A DNA stretch of 64,000 nt from assembly GCF_036858155.1 (NCBI RefSeq), contig NZ_JAAEJX010000009.1, positions 4,763-68,762 of the forward strand, read 5' to 3'. The stretch comes from Liberibacter brunswickensis. Lineage in GTDB: Bacteria > Pseudomonadota > Alphaproteobacteria > Rhizobiales > Rhizobiaceae. The notes under the pieces were generated by a model that did no database searches, had not been told where the DNA came from, and saw only the letters and a program-made list of their open reading frames with translations. The translations under genes and the position numbers were made by a program. Positions 18,296 to 27,443 of this stretch are shown here, in pieces; position 1 is the stretch's first letter, and each line of letters opens with the position of its first letter.

Positions 18296-19360
18296 TCAAA
18301 GGTAATTCAATAAGCTTAATTTCTGTAGTTTAGAAGTGATCATATAGGACATATCAATTTTACTCATTAATTCTGATAATTGAGTACTTACTTTGTATCC
18401 ATCTATGCCTACTGATTTTGAAAATAAAACCTCAATAATATTGCTTTTTCCTTGGAGAAATACATTCTCTTTATCAATTCTTTTTTCAGATATACCTAAA
18501 GAAGCACGCTGATGATTAATATCTAACAATCCTTTTCCTATAGTAGAAATCATCTTTTGATTAACAACTTTTCTAGCTGATTCTGTCATATTTTTATTTA
18601 AAAATTCAGTTCCAATTACTGAAAAAAGCATAAAATCTCTTATCCCTTTCGTATTAACATTAACAGAAACATCAATATTTTCTACATCCTGTAAACGATA
18701 ATTAATATTTTGATTAGATGAGTTTGACCAATTCTTTAACCAATATTCGTCATCTGAAAATTTATCTTCTAATTGTTTTAAAAAATCATTCATATGCTGA
18801 CTGGTCATAGAAGAAACTTCTAATTTCTGTCCTGATAACTTTGAATTATCTTCAAGAAATTTTTTTAACATTTGATCAAAAGATTTTTTTGCTAGAGAAT
18901 CCTTTGAAAAATAATCATTCAAAGGTTTTTTTGATATATTAATACCAGAAAACAAATACCGTCCTTCATCTTTCATATTAGCGAATGACATAAAAGATTT
19001 GAATGAAACTTGGACTTCATTATAAACTTGATCAATAATAATTTCTTCACTATTATCTTGAATAAACATAATCTTCTGAAGCAGATCTTCAACAATATCT
19101 CCCATACTGCCAAGATTTATTTGTGATGCAGACAAACGTTTTTTAACGAGGGCATTATCATTTAGCATAGCTGCAATATGGCTTTTTTCTTGTTCTATCT
19201 CCAAAATACCAGTCACTCTTGATCCTAATTTCAAACCATAATCTGAAGATTGTCCTGTAATAGATTCTGTTTGTAACTTAATAATGTCGCTATTAAACCC
19301 TTTAGTTAAGATATTAAGGCGATCAAATATAGAAGATGTTGGAATACCACTTAACTTCAT
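18296..19360 (-). CDS. flgL: flagellar hook-associated protein 3 (FlgL)
   Basis: FlgL joins the hook-filament junction to the filament. The 354-residue protein has the flagellin-like N-terminal coiled region with ITGQSSDYGLKLGSRV and a C-terminal helix that ends the protein, plus MKDEGRYLFSGINISKKPLND, typical for FlgL (YLFSG). Four bases separate it from flgK. Composition is AT-biased but the reading frame is intact. Confidence 0.92.
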   Translation of the reverse strand: MKLSGIPTSSIFDRLNILTKGFNSDIIKLQTESITGQSSDYGLKLGSRVTGILEIEQEKSHIAAMLNDNALVKKRLSASQINLGSMGDIVEDLLQKIMFIQDNSEEIIIDQVYNEVQVSFKSFMSFANMKDEGRYLFSGINISKKPLNDYFSKDSLAKKSFDQMLKKFLEDNSKLSGQKLEVSSMTSQHMNDFLKQLEDKFSDDEYWLKNWSNSSNQNINYRLQDVENIDVSVNVNTKGIRDFMLFSVIGTEFLNKNMTESARKVVNQKMISTIGKGLLDINHQRASLGISEKRIDKENVFLQGKSNIIEVLFSKSVGIDGYKVSTQLSELMSKIDMSYMITSKLQKLSLLNYL

Positions 19361-19363
19361 AAT

Positions 19364-20812
19364 TTATTTAACTCCTTCTAATAAAGTTTGTAACATCCTG
19401 TTAATGGACATTATAAGCTTGTTGGAAATATTATAAGACTGCTCTACTTTTATTAGAAAACTTAGTTCCTCTTGGAGGTTGACACCTGTAGTATTCGAAT
19501 AAGATTCAGAAATATGATTCAAAACAACCTTATTTTTCATATTAAAATCATGACTATCTGATCTATTTTTTTCTAGCCACCCAATAGAATTGCGTGCATA
19601 TTCTAATAAACTAACGTTTGTACTTATTCCTGCTTCAGAATTAAAAGAAAAAATTTTATTAAAAGAATCACAATAATGATTAATAAGATCGGAATATCCT
19701 TCTGAGCCTTTGACATTCCACAAAAAATTGTTGGAAGTAGATCCACCATCCCTCAAAAATAATGGATTAGAACGATACTTAGGATTAATGCTAATAGTTG
19801 TGGAAATACCAATATGTATTTTGTTACTATCATCTAATGTTTTGATCCCATCAGCAATGAACAAACCAGGAATATCTTTAGAACGACCTGCTACTTGATC
19901 TTTCTCAGAGAAACAACTAATAAGACTCCTTGCCATTTCATCAAGCTGATTTTGAAACATTGGAACTACACTATCACGTATTTGCAAAAGTGATTTAATC
20001 TTACCTTGTTGAGCAAATGATTCCTTATCAGGAGAAATAACTACGCCATCAACAAAAACAGGATTGCTTTTACTTGTAGCAGTATAAACATCCATCTTCT
20101 CAAAATTGATATCACGAGGAACTGTTTCAAATAACGTAGCACCATCCGAAGTATAGATAACCATATCATTTTTATTGCGTACAATAGTAGATATACCAAT
20201 TATTTCAGAAATTTTTTGCAATAATGCATCACGCTTATCTAAAAAATCATTAGCATCATTATTAACAGCAGTTTTTAACTTTATATTATCATTGATAAAT
20301 TTGAATTCAGACAACAATACTTTTAAGTTAGAAATCTCTAAATCAATTTCCTTATCAGCATCTGCGCGTATTTTCTGTATTTCTTTAGCAGAATGATTTA
20401 AATTATGAACTACCAATTCTGAATCATCAATAACTTGTTTTCCCCAAATATTTTTCGGAAGATTTTTAGAATATGAAGATAGAGAATCTCTAAGCTTAGA
20501 AATATGATACGTAGGAGAATTGTTATATTGATTATCAGCACCCATTATTCCTTTTAACGCTTCAAAGCTTTCTAAAATTCTTTGCTGTCCCGCAACAGAA
20601 GAATGTGCATCCAATAATTTATCAAACATATTCTTGTTTTCAGAACGCTGAATAACAACTTTTACTCCTTCAGGGTTTATAGAAGTCATCGCATCTCGAC
20701 ATACATAATTTTTATTATCTGAACTCTCTATATTTCCAACAATAGTTGCAAATTGTTTACTAGCATTACTAAAAATATTCTGTGCTTTATTAAATACAGC
20801 TGAAAGAGACAT
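19364..20812 (-). CDS. flgK: flagellar hook-associated protein 1 (FlgK)
   Basis: FlgK is the first hook-filament junction protein. It has 482 residues, with an N-terminal segment SLSAVFNKAQNIFSNASKQF followed by NIESSDNKNYVCRD that corresponds to the rod/hook family motif in diverged form, the LLQIRDSVVPMFQNQLDEMA segment, and a C-terminal LQEELSFLIKVEQSYN and NRMLQTLLEGV helix for filament packing. Located between flgE and flgL. Confidence 0.93.
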   Translation of the reverse strand: MSLSAVFNKAQNIFSNASKQFATIVGNIESSDNKNYVCRDAMTSINPEGVKVVIQRSENKNMFDKLLDAHSSVAGQQRILESFEALKGIMGADNQYNNSPTYHISKLRDSLSSYSKNLPKNIWGKQVIDDSELVVHNLNHSAKEIQKIRADADKEIDLEISNLKVLLSEFKFINDNIKLKTAVNNDANDFLDKRDALLQKISEIIGISTIVRNKNDMVIYTSDGATLFETVPRDINFEKMDVYTATSKSNPVFVDGVVISPDKESFAQQGKIKSLLQIRDSVVPMFQNQLDEMARSLISCFSEKDQVAGRSKDIPGLFIADGIKTLDDSNKIHIGISTTISINPKYRSNPLFLRDGGSTSNNFLWNVKGSEGYSDLINHYCDSFNKIFSFNSEAGISTNVSLLEYARNSIGWLEKNRSDSHDFNMKNKVVLNHISESYSNTTGVNLQEELSFLIKVEQSYNISNKLIMSINRMLQTLLEGVK

Positions 20813-20835
20813 TATGATAACTCCTATTAATAAAA

Positions 20836-22104
20836 TTATCTTTTAAGACTAATCAAAATATCCATAAAATCAGAACCTGTTTGGAATACTTTTGAATTAA
20901 CAGCGTAATTGCGTTGTGCTTCTATAAGTTCTGTTAACTCATTAGCAATATCAACATTTGCAGTTTCTAGAGCTCCAGAAAAAATTTCTCCATATTGATG
21001 ACTACCCGGTAGACCAATACTTATTTCACCCGAATCACCTGTTGGAAGATACGTATTACCATCAAAAATTTTTAAATTATCCTGACTAGGAACAGTTGCA
21101 AGAGCTAAACGATAAACTGGAACCCGTGTACCATCATCGTAAATAACATCTACATACCCATCCTTGCTGACATTAAAATCTTTTGGCTTGCCTGCAGCAT
21201 AACCATCAATAGTATATCTTTGCGGAATAAAACCACCTGCTAATTGGGTAGTTTTAGATATATCTATAGTTATATCCTGATCTACTCCTGAAGTATTATC
21301 AGTAAAGTATATTTTTTTTGGAGAAAGATTATCTAAACGACCATTTGTAGGATCAAATGATATATCTACAGCCTCCAAAGAACCATTCTTATATGGGAAA
21401 GAATTATTAGTTGATTGATCTTGACGAAAAACAGATACCTCCCATTTTTTATCTCCAATCTTTGTATAATACAAATCATAGATAACAGGGGATCCTAACA
21501 TATCATATGCTGAGAAAGAACTTTTATGAGTATATTCAGAATCTTTATTATTGTGTTTTGGACTTTTATTAGAATCTACTATATCTGCATCTTTATCAAG
21601 ATTATTAGAAATCAATCCTGAAGTAGTAGGATTTGCATTAATTTCAAAGTTTTTTACATTAATTTTTTCTAATCCTTCAAAACTATTTACTACCACAGGA
21701 GGATTATCATCATCCTCCAAGGAATAACCTAACAAAATTCCTCCTGCTGTATTTTCTAAAAAACCTTCATTATTAATATGAAAATCACCAGATCTTGTGA
21801 GACAATTAGTATTATCTCTTCCTTTTACGATAAAAAATCCTTGACCTTGAATAGCTAAATCCGTGTTAGATGCTGTATTTATAAGAGATCCTTGTGCGGA
21901 TATCATATCATTTTCATGAACCTCTATTCCCCCAGAAACATGAGAGTTTGATGTAGATGGAAAAACCAGTGTTGAAAACGAAACAGCAGTACGCTTATAC
22001 CCAATTGTATTTACATTTGCTATATTATCACTAACAGCTGATACCCGATTAGATTGTGCATCCATACCAGAAATAGCAGTCTTCATAGATCCTAAAATGG
22101 TCAT
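20836..22104 (-). CDS. flgE: flagellar hook protein FlgE
   Basis: FlgE polymerises into the hook. The 422-residue protein has the N-terminal rod/hook motif GMDAQSNRVSAVSDNIANVN, the FlgE/F/G segment LAIQGQGFFIVKG near residue 80, and a C-terminal LIEAQRNYAVNSKVFQTGSD motif. It is the first structural gene after rem and is likely under Rem control by analogy with Sinorhizobium. Confidence 0.96.
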   Translation of the reverse strand: MTILGSMKTAISGMDAQSNRVSAVSDNIANVNTIGYKRTAVSFSTLVFPSTSNSHVSGGIEVHENDMISAQGSLINTASNTDLAIQGQGFFIVKGRDNTNCLTRSGDFHINNEGFLENTAGGILLGYSLEDDDNPPVVVNSFEGLEKINVKNFEINANPTTSGLISNNLDKDADIVDSNKSPKHNNKDSEYTHKSSFSAYDMLGSPVIYDLYYTKIGDKKWEVSVFRQDQSTNNSFPYKNGSLEAVDISFDPTNGRLDNLSPKKIYFTDNTSGVDQDITIDISKTTQLAGGFIPQRYTIDGYAAGKPKDFNVSKDGYVDVIYDDGTRVPVYRLALATVPSQDNLKIFDGNTYLPTGDSGEISIGLPGSHQYGEIFSGALETANVDIANELTELIEAQRNYAVNSKVFQTGSDFMDILISLKR

Positions 22105-22190
22105 CGAATTTTCCTCACATGTTATACAACTTATCAGAGAATAAGTTGCACTCCTTGCGTGAGACTGGTGATAATAAACATTTTATTAAC

Positions 22191-22862
22191 TTAATTCCAA
22201 TCAATTGAATAACCAAGAAATCTTTTAGAATCAACTGGATCAAATCCTAATTTTTTACGTAATTTCTTGCGTAATTTGCTAATATGACTCTCGACTACAT
22301 TTTCTTCTACTTCGTCATCAAACAAACCATAGATAGCACTAAAAATCTGTGTTTTAGCTACTCTTTTACCCCTATTAGCCATCAGATATTCTAGAATACG
22401 ACGCTCTCTCCGTGGCAAAGGAAATACTTCACCTTGTACTTCTGGATCACGTCCATCTGAGAATACACGAATAGGACCTATCTCCACACGACTATTAGAA
22501 ACTTTAAAGCGTCTGTGAATAGCGGCTACCCTTGCTAATATTTCACGATGGTGGATAGGCTTATTAACAACATCATCTACTCCAGAATCAAAAAAATCTA
22601 AGGTTGTTTGCAAAGATGGATAATCACTAATACCGATTAATGGAACCTGCGATTGAGATCTTATAATACGTGGTAATTCCACTACTTTTTCGCCTTTTCC
22701 TATCAGAAAAGCTTCAATTGCAGATATATCTTCTTGTGCTAAAGACTGAAACCATTCTTCAAAATCAAGTGAATGAAACCCTTCTAATGAAACCCCATCA
22801 TCACTGAAAAGAGAAATATAACCATCTTTTACTAAAGCACGATCATCAATCAAAACGAACAT
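22191..22862 (-). CDS. rem: Rem-type flagellar transcriptional activator (orphan OmpR family)
   Basis: Rem activates class III flagellar and motility genes in Sinorhizobium during growth. The 223-residue protein has a receiver-like N-terminal domain (1-115, MFVLIDDRALVKDGY, FDSGVDDVVNKP) and a winged-helix DNA-binding C-terminus (FPLPRRERRILEYLMANRG, ENVVESHISKLRKKL). No convincing phosphoacceptor Asp is present at the usual position, which agrees with Rem being a phosphorylation-independent orphan regulator. Located between fliK and flgE. Confidence 0.88.
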   Translation of the reverse strand: MFVLIDDRALVKDGYISLFSDDGVSLEGFHSLDFEEWFQSLAQEDISAIEAFLIGKGEKVVELPRIIRSQSQVPLIGISDYPSLQTTLDFFDSGVDDVVNKPIHHREILARVAAIHRRFKVSNSRVEIGPIRVFSDGRDPEVQGEVFPLPRRERRILEYLMANRGKRVAKTQIFSAIYGLFDDEVEENVVESHISKLRKKLRKKLGFDPVDSKRFLGYSIDWN

Positions 22863-23328
22863 CTTTTTTCTCCCGAATCAAATATTATTTAATATTAATC
22901 GGTACGAATCAAAGAAATTACTATCAATTACAGAAAGTAACTGAGACAATTTACTAATTGCATTAACTTCAAATATTAATTTATTTGTTGATAGTTATGT
23001 TGATCATGATCATTTAATTAAGATAATAAGGAAAGCATAAAATACTGATTTGATTATTTAGTAATAAGTACTAAAAATAAAATAATACTATTTATAAAAT
23101 GAAATATATTTATTCTCATAATAAGGAACATTTACGATATGCGAAAATAATACATCAATCAACTTATTCTTAATTTATAATATAAATTATTAGATGAATT
23201 TAAAAAATATTTACTTTGAATCATAAATTATTTTTAAGAAAGTAAAAATATTTCTAATGGCTAAATTTCTTTACATCAAAAAATACTTATAGAAAGCAAG
23301 CATGTTCTAAAAATAAAAATCATAAATT
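22863..23328. other. intergenic gap without recognised gene
   Basis: 466 bases of very AT-rich DNA between rem and fliK. In Sinorhizobium an additional small gene (orf38) lies between motD/fliK and rem; no intact frame corresponding to it can be seen here. The part nearest rem should hold the rem promoter, but no clear -35/-10 pair was identified. Confidence 0.6.
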
Positions 23329-24498
23329 TTATACATAAATATAATTAGAATAAATTCCTATAATATCACCATTACTATAAATAGGATTACTTATTTTTTC
23401 TTTCCATAACATTTTTTTTCCCACACGTTCTTTTATGAAAGAATCAGATTTCTTCCTATCAAAATTATTTGATTGCATAGAACCCTGTTGTTGTGAAAAA
23501 TAATTCATTGAATCCTGAGAAATTTCAGAGGAATCTTTCCTCGTAAAATCCACATCGAAACAATCAATCTTATATCCTGAAAAATTCAATGAATCTAAAA
23601 TATCTTGGCGTCCAGTTTGAATTTTTTTATAGATATGATCAGAATCTACTTGTAACTTTACAGATAAATTGTCTCCAGACAAACATAACGTAGCAATAAC
23701 GCTATCAGGACTATTAGGTTTTATATGTATTTTTAAAGTCTTAATAGAACCTCTATCTGTATAAGTAATAGATTCTGGAATCATTGGAAAACGCATAAAA
23801 GATGTTTTATTTATAATATTTTCTAAATATTTAAAGGAATCAAACCTATCACCATAATAGTATTTATTTTGACCAAGAAAACATTCTAGATTTATCATTT
23901 TTTCATCAGATGATAATACGTCAAATGGATTTTCTGTTAAAAAATCTACCTCTGTAAATAGCTCCTTTCCTGATAAATTTTCTTGTTCATTCCCTACATA
24001 ATTATTATTTTCACTTGTATTAGATTTTAATTGTGAAAGATCAAATTTCATAGTCATTGGTGTATTGAGGGATGATTTATATTTTTTTTTATCTGATAAA
24101 ATAGAAAATTTCTGAGGGAGAACACTTAAAATTTGTTCAATATCTTGTGTACTATTTGAATAAGACTCAATAGAAGAAATATCCTTATTATCAACAATAG
24201 TATCTCGTAAAATTAAGTACTGTGATACAATAGAACACAATGACTTTTCGACAGAAGTATTTGTCAAATAATTATCAATTAATACTCCTTCTTTTCCATC
24301 AATATGACTTTCTGTATTTGGAATAGTTAATAAAACTTGTTTAAATAAAGATTGATTTTGAAAATCAAAATCTTGTTTGTCAGAATTTTTATCTATATTT
24401 TTTATATTATTATTTTTCTTTTTTCCTTGAGTATAATCCAAATGATTATTCTTATTATCAAAAGTATTTTTATAAGGAATATTATTAACTTCCTTCAT
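23329..24498 (-). CDS. fliK: flagellar hook-length control protein (FliK/MotD type)
   Basis: FliK measures hook length and triggers the export specificity switch; in rhizobia it was first called MotD. The 389-residue protein is Asn/Ser/Lys-rich and disordered in its first half. The C-terminal FliK-like domain is seen at about 245-320: IKTLKIHIKPNSPDSVIATL and LSVKLQVDSDHIYKKIQ. It follows motC by three bases. The second half of the identification rests on this domain and on position. Confidence 0.82.
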   Translation of the reverse strand: MKEVNNIPYKNTFDNKNNHLDYTQGKKKNNNIKNIDKNSDKQDFDFQNQSLFKQVLLTIPNTESHIDGKEGVLIDNYLTNTSVEKSLCSIVSQYLILRDTIVDNKDISSIESYSNSTQDIEQILSVLPQKFSILSDKKKYKSSLNTPMTMKFDLSQLKSNTSENNNYVGNEQENLSGKELFTEVDFLTENPFDVLSSDEKMINLECFLGQNKYYYGDRFDSFKYLENIINKTSFMRFPMIPESITYTDRGSIKTLKIHIKPNSPDSVIATLCLSGDNLSVKLQVDSDHIYKKIQTGRQDILDSLNFSGYKIDCFDVDFTRKDSSEISQDSMNYFSQQQGSMQSNNFDRKKSDSFIKERVGKKMLWKEKISNPIYSNGDIIGIYSNYIYV

Positions 24499-24501
24499 GA
24501 T

Positions 24502-25698
24502 TTATCTCTCTTCTTTAAGTAAAGATTCTATTCCTTCTACTTTTTGGCGATTTTTTTTAATAAATGAATCTAAATTTAAATTCATGTTTTCATGTTCTTT
24601 TTTATATAAAGGAAAATCTTTGTTGATATAATTAAAATCGATATTAATCAAAGATTGTGCCATTTCAGACATAATAAACTCGGCAGATTTTTTTAAATTT
24701 ATGTCTTTTATATCAAGAAAGTAATAAGGAATATTATAGGTACTAAGTTGTAATGAAATGATATCTACAAATGGAATATTCAAAATATTCTCATAAAGTT
24801 GTATTGTGTTCAAATCTTTATAATCAAGTCTACTACTAATTTTTTTTAATTGACTAACTGCTAAAAATCCTATTTTCCCTTTTCCAAGGATTACAGCTTT
24901 TTGAGCTATTTTAAAATAAATTACACGTTGATCTTCTAAAGATAAAAACGACATTATAAATAAAATTTCTTCATTGTTTAATTTACATTTATTATGAAAT
25001 AAAAAATGCAATAAAAAATTTATAAAACGATCTTTATAAATAGAATAATAAAATTTGGTAATATAACTGCGAATATAACCAAATACACACTCATCTAAAT
25101 ATACATCTTTATTTAATTTAATTTCCAATAAATAACGTAAAGCAATTTCTTCTAAAAAAGTACCAGGAGATGTAAGGCGAACATTATCGAAAAACTTCAC
25201 AGCTTTTTGTGAAGAAAATGACATCATAGCATTACCCATAATAATATGAAGGTATGGTGTAATCTCTGTATTATCCTTGTATTTATCTTTTATTTTACTT
25301 AATGCTTCAATAGATTCTTTAAATTCACCAGAAACGTATTTTTGTAAAGCACTAACTATATCAATATTAAAATATCCTTTTTTATCTTTTGAAATCAAAT
25401 AATCTAAAATAGAAATATTTTTAGAAATAATAGTATATATCAAAACTGCATCAACATTACGATGATCTGCAAATTCATCAATATCAGTTTCACGTAGTTG
25501 TAATCCCACTTTTTTTACTATATAAGGAATTTTTTTCTGAACTAAAACATCTCCTCTAACTGAATCATTAAATGCATTTTGCAATAATCTTACTTTTTTA
25601 TATGGAACGACAGAACTAACCAAATCTTTATCCATTGCGAAACTTAAAAATACATTCATATTTATAATCATTATACAAATTAGACATTTCTGATACAT
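24502..25698 (-). CDS. motC: MotC-like motility protein
   Basis: MotC is a periplasmic protein of rhizobial motors that is thought to stabilise MotB. The chosen start at 25698 (MYQKCLICIM) gives about 398 residues starting with a signal peptide ending near residue 22; a start seven codons earlier overlaps motB. The first mature region resembles MotC (VRGDVLVQKKIPYIVKKVG, FADHRNVDAVLIYTI). It is encoded between motB and fliK as in Sinorhizobium and Agrobacterium, which carries much of the assignment. Confidence 0.82.
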   Translation of the reverse strand: MYQKCLICIMIINMNVFLSFAMDKDLVSSVVPYKKVRLLQNAFNDSVRGDVLVQKKIPYIVKKVGLQLRETDIDEFADHRNVDAVLIYTIISKNISILDYLISKDKKGYFNIDIVSALQKYVSGEFKESIEALSKIKDKYKDNTEITPYLHIIMGNAMMSFSSQKAVKFFDNVRLTSPGTFLEEIALRYLLEIKLNKDVYLDECVFGYIRSYITKFYYSIYKDRFINFLLHFLFHNKCKLNNEEILFIMSFLSLEDQRVIYFKIAQKAVILGKGKIGFLAVSQLKKISSRLDYKDLNTIQLYENILNIPFVDIISLQLSTYNIPYYFLDIKDINLKKSAEFIMSEMAQSLINIDFNYINKDFPLYKKEHENMNLNLDSFIKKNRQKVEGIESLLKEER

Positions 25699-25705
25699 AG
25701 AAGCA

Positions 25706-26686
25706 CTATCCCTGTACATCTTTTACTAAAATATCTATTCGTCTATTTGCTGCATTCATTGGATCTGATACAATTTTAAGACTATGATGTGCAAAACCGG
25801 AAATATTTAATATACGATCTTCAGAAATTCCTGATTTCATCAGAATTTTATAAGCACTATATGCACGATCTAGTGATAACTTCCAATTATCTCTTTTAAA
25901 ATCATGAAATAAACTAGCATCGGTATGACCTCTAATAGAAATTTTTTCATTGCTATTAGAAAGAACTTCTCCAATTTTTTGAATAATCAAAACAGTCTCT
26001 GGCAACGGTATATGTGAACTCTTATCAAACATAGGATTATTATGTTGATCAATAATTGAAATCAATGTTCCATTATTCGTAGTATCGAAAATTACTCCTT
26101 TTTTAACATTATCTGATACTAATCCTAATAGTTTTGAACTTACTCTTTTTTTTAATTCTTGAGATCGTTTTTTTCTTTTCATCTCAAGAATCATTTTTTT
26201 ATCAAGAGGAGGAAGAAAATAATTTTCTTCTATCTTTATTGCTTTTTCTTGACTTTTATTATTAGAAACAACTTTTCTCTGCTCTAAATATGGTACAAAA
26301 AGATCTTGATTTGAGTCACTTTTTTGTGGATTACTCAAATAAAAAATATTATCATCAAAATTATCTTTAGTACCTAAATTTATTGATAAATCATTATTAA
26401 TTTGAGGAAAATTTTTAATGGATTCTTCTTCGTTAAAAATTCCTTTAGGAGCAATCTGTAAATTTTTACCAAAAGGATTAAAATACTCTTCTATTTCTCT
26501 TTTTGTATTATCATCAGTAGCATTAATAATCCACATTAATAAAAAAAAAGACATTAATACTGTCATGAAATCTGCATAAACAATTTTCCAAGAGCCGAGA
26601 GAATGCTTTGAATCATTTTTGTCTACTTTTTTCTTTATGAAAATAAATTGTTCATTTTTATTATTAAGATTTTCATTATAATTCAT
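25706..26686 (-). CDS. motB: flagellar motor protein MotB
   Basis: MotB is the peptidoglycan-anchored stator subunit. The 326-residue protein has a single N-terminal helix (about 37-57) with the plug-family segment WKIVYADFMTVLMSFF, which keeps the proton-carrying Asp, followed by a basic linker and a C-terminal OmpA-like domain (ISIRGHTDASLFH near 250, and the NRRIDILV end). Overlaps the preceding FliH-like gene by four bases (ATGA). MotA is not in the window. Confidence 0.94.
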   Translation of the reverse strand: MNYNENLNNKNEQFIFIKKKVDKNDSKHSLGSWKIVYADFMTVLMSFFLLMWIINATDDNTKREIEEYFNPFGKNLQIAPKGIFNEEESIKNFPQINNDLSINLGTKDNFDDNIFYLSNPQKSDSNQDLFVPYLEQRKVVSNNKSQEKAIKIEENYFLPPLDKKMILEMKRKKRSQELKKRVSSKLLGLVSDNVKKGVIFDTTNNGTLISIIDQHNNPMFDKSSHIPLPETVLIIQKIGEVLSNSNEKISIRGHTDASLFHDFKRDNWKLSLDRAYSAYKILMKSGISEDRILNISGFAHHSLKIVSDPMNAANRRIDILVKDVQG

Positions 26687-27321
26687 TTAAAAGCCTTCTG
26701 AATTTCTATTTTTCTTTTAACATCAGAAGACCAAGATTCAAGTTGAGTAGTTATCAAACTATCAGAAATTTTAGTATAAAATTCCACTGTATTTGAATCT
26801 TCATAACAAACCATTGGAGAATAATCTCCCAACAATTCCTCAATAAGCGAATGAAAATTTTTGGGACAATGAATTACTATTTTACCGCAATGGCCTTTTT
26901 TTAAAGAATCAATAATAATTCTTGAAAATTCAATTGCAGCCTTATTAGAAAATCCTATATCTAAAATAGATTTTAAAATACGTATTGCTTCAGATTCCAA
27001 AGAGTTTGAAAAACATTTAAAACAATCTCTAACAGCAACTGAAATAGCTTTGCTTGTACAGGATTCCAATAATTCACGCAAATCAGCAATCTCGTTCTCA
27101 TAAGATTGCTTTATGGAATTATTCTTAGATTTCCAATGTAATTCTAGATCATTAACAGCCTTGTTATAACCTTCTTGATATGCTTTATCTCTCTCTTTTT
27201 GATAATTAATACAAGGAGAAGAAATTAAATCTACATTGGTGGTATCCGAAAAGCCAACTTTCTCAGACAATGAACTTACTATACTAAAATCTTCAAGACG
27301 AGATAAAATAGCATCCATCAT
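26683..27321 (-). CDS. conserved flagellar-locus protein, FliH-like
   Basis: A 212-residue cytosolic protein with a long charged helix (about 40-95) followed by a compact C-terminal domain. The layout resembles FliH, the regulator of the FliI ATPase, and the position between flagellin and motB is where rhizobia encode a conserved hypothetical of the same size. No single motif proves FliH, so this is a layout- and context-based call. Its stop overlaps the motB start. Confidence 0.6.
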   Translation of the reverse strand: MMDAILSRLEDFSIVSSLSEKVGFSDTTNVDLISSPCINYQKERDKAYQEGYNKAVNDLELHWKSKNNSIKQSYENEIADLRELLESCTSKAISVAVRDCFKCFSNSLESEAIRILKSILDIGFSNKAAIEFSRIIIDSLKKGHCGKIVIHCPKNFHSLIEELLGDYSPMVCYEDSNTVEFYTKISDSLITTQLESWSSDVKRKIEIQKAFK

Positions 27322-27383
27322 TTTTCACCATACAATAAAATTATAAAAAATACTTTTTTACAAAATCGAAAATAAAACAGTTA

Positions 27384-27419
27384 TTGAAGAACCACTTTAC
27401 AATAAAAGTGGTTCTTCAA
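27384..27419 (-). terminator. terminator downstream of flagellin
   Basis: A perfect 15-bp stem (27384-27398 with 27405-27419) and a six-base loop lie 25 bases after the flagellin stop. On the minus strand it is followed by TAACTGTTTTATTTT. This should end the flagellin transcript and set it apart from the FliH-like/mot genes. Confidence 0.85.
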
Positions 27420-27443
27420 ATTCCATAATATTAAGGATAAATA

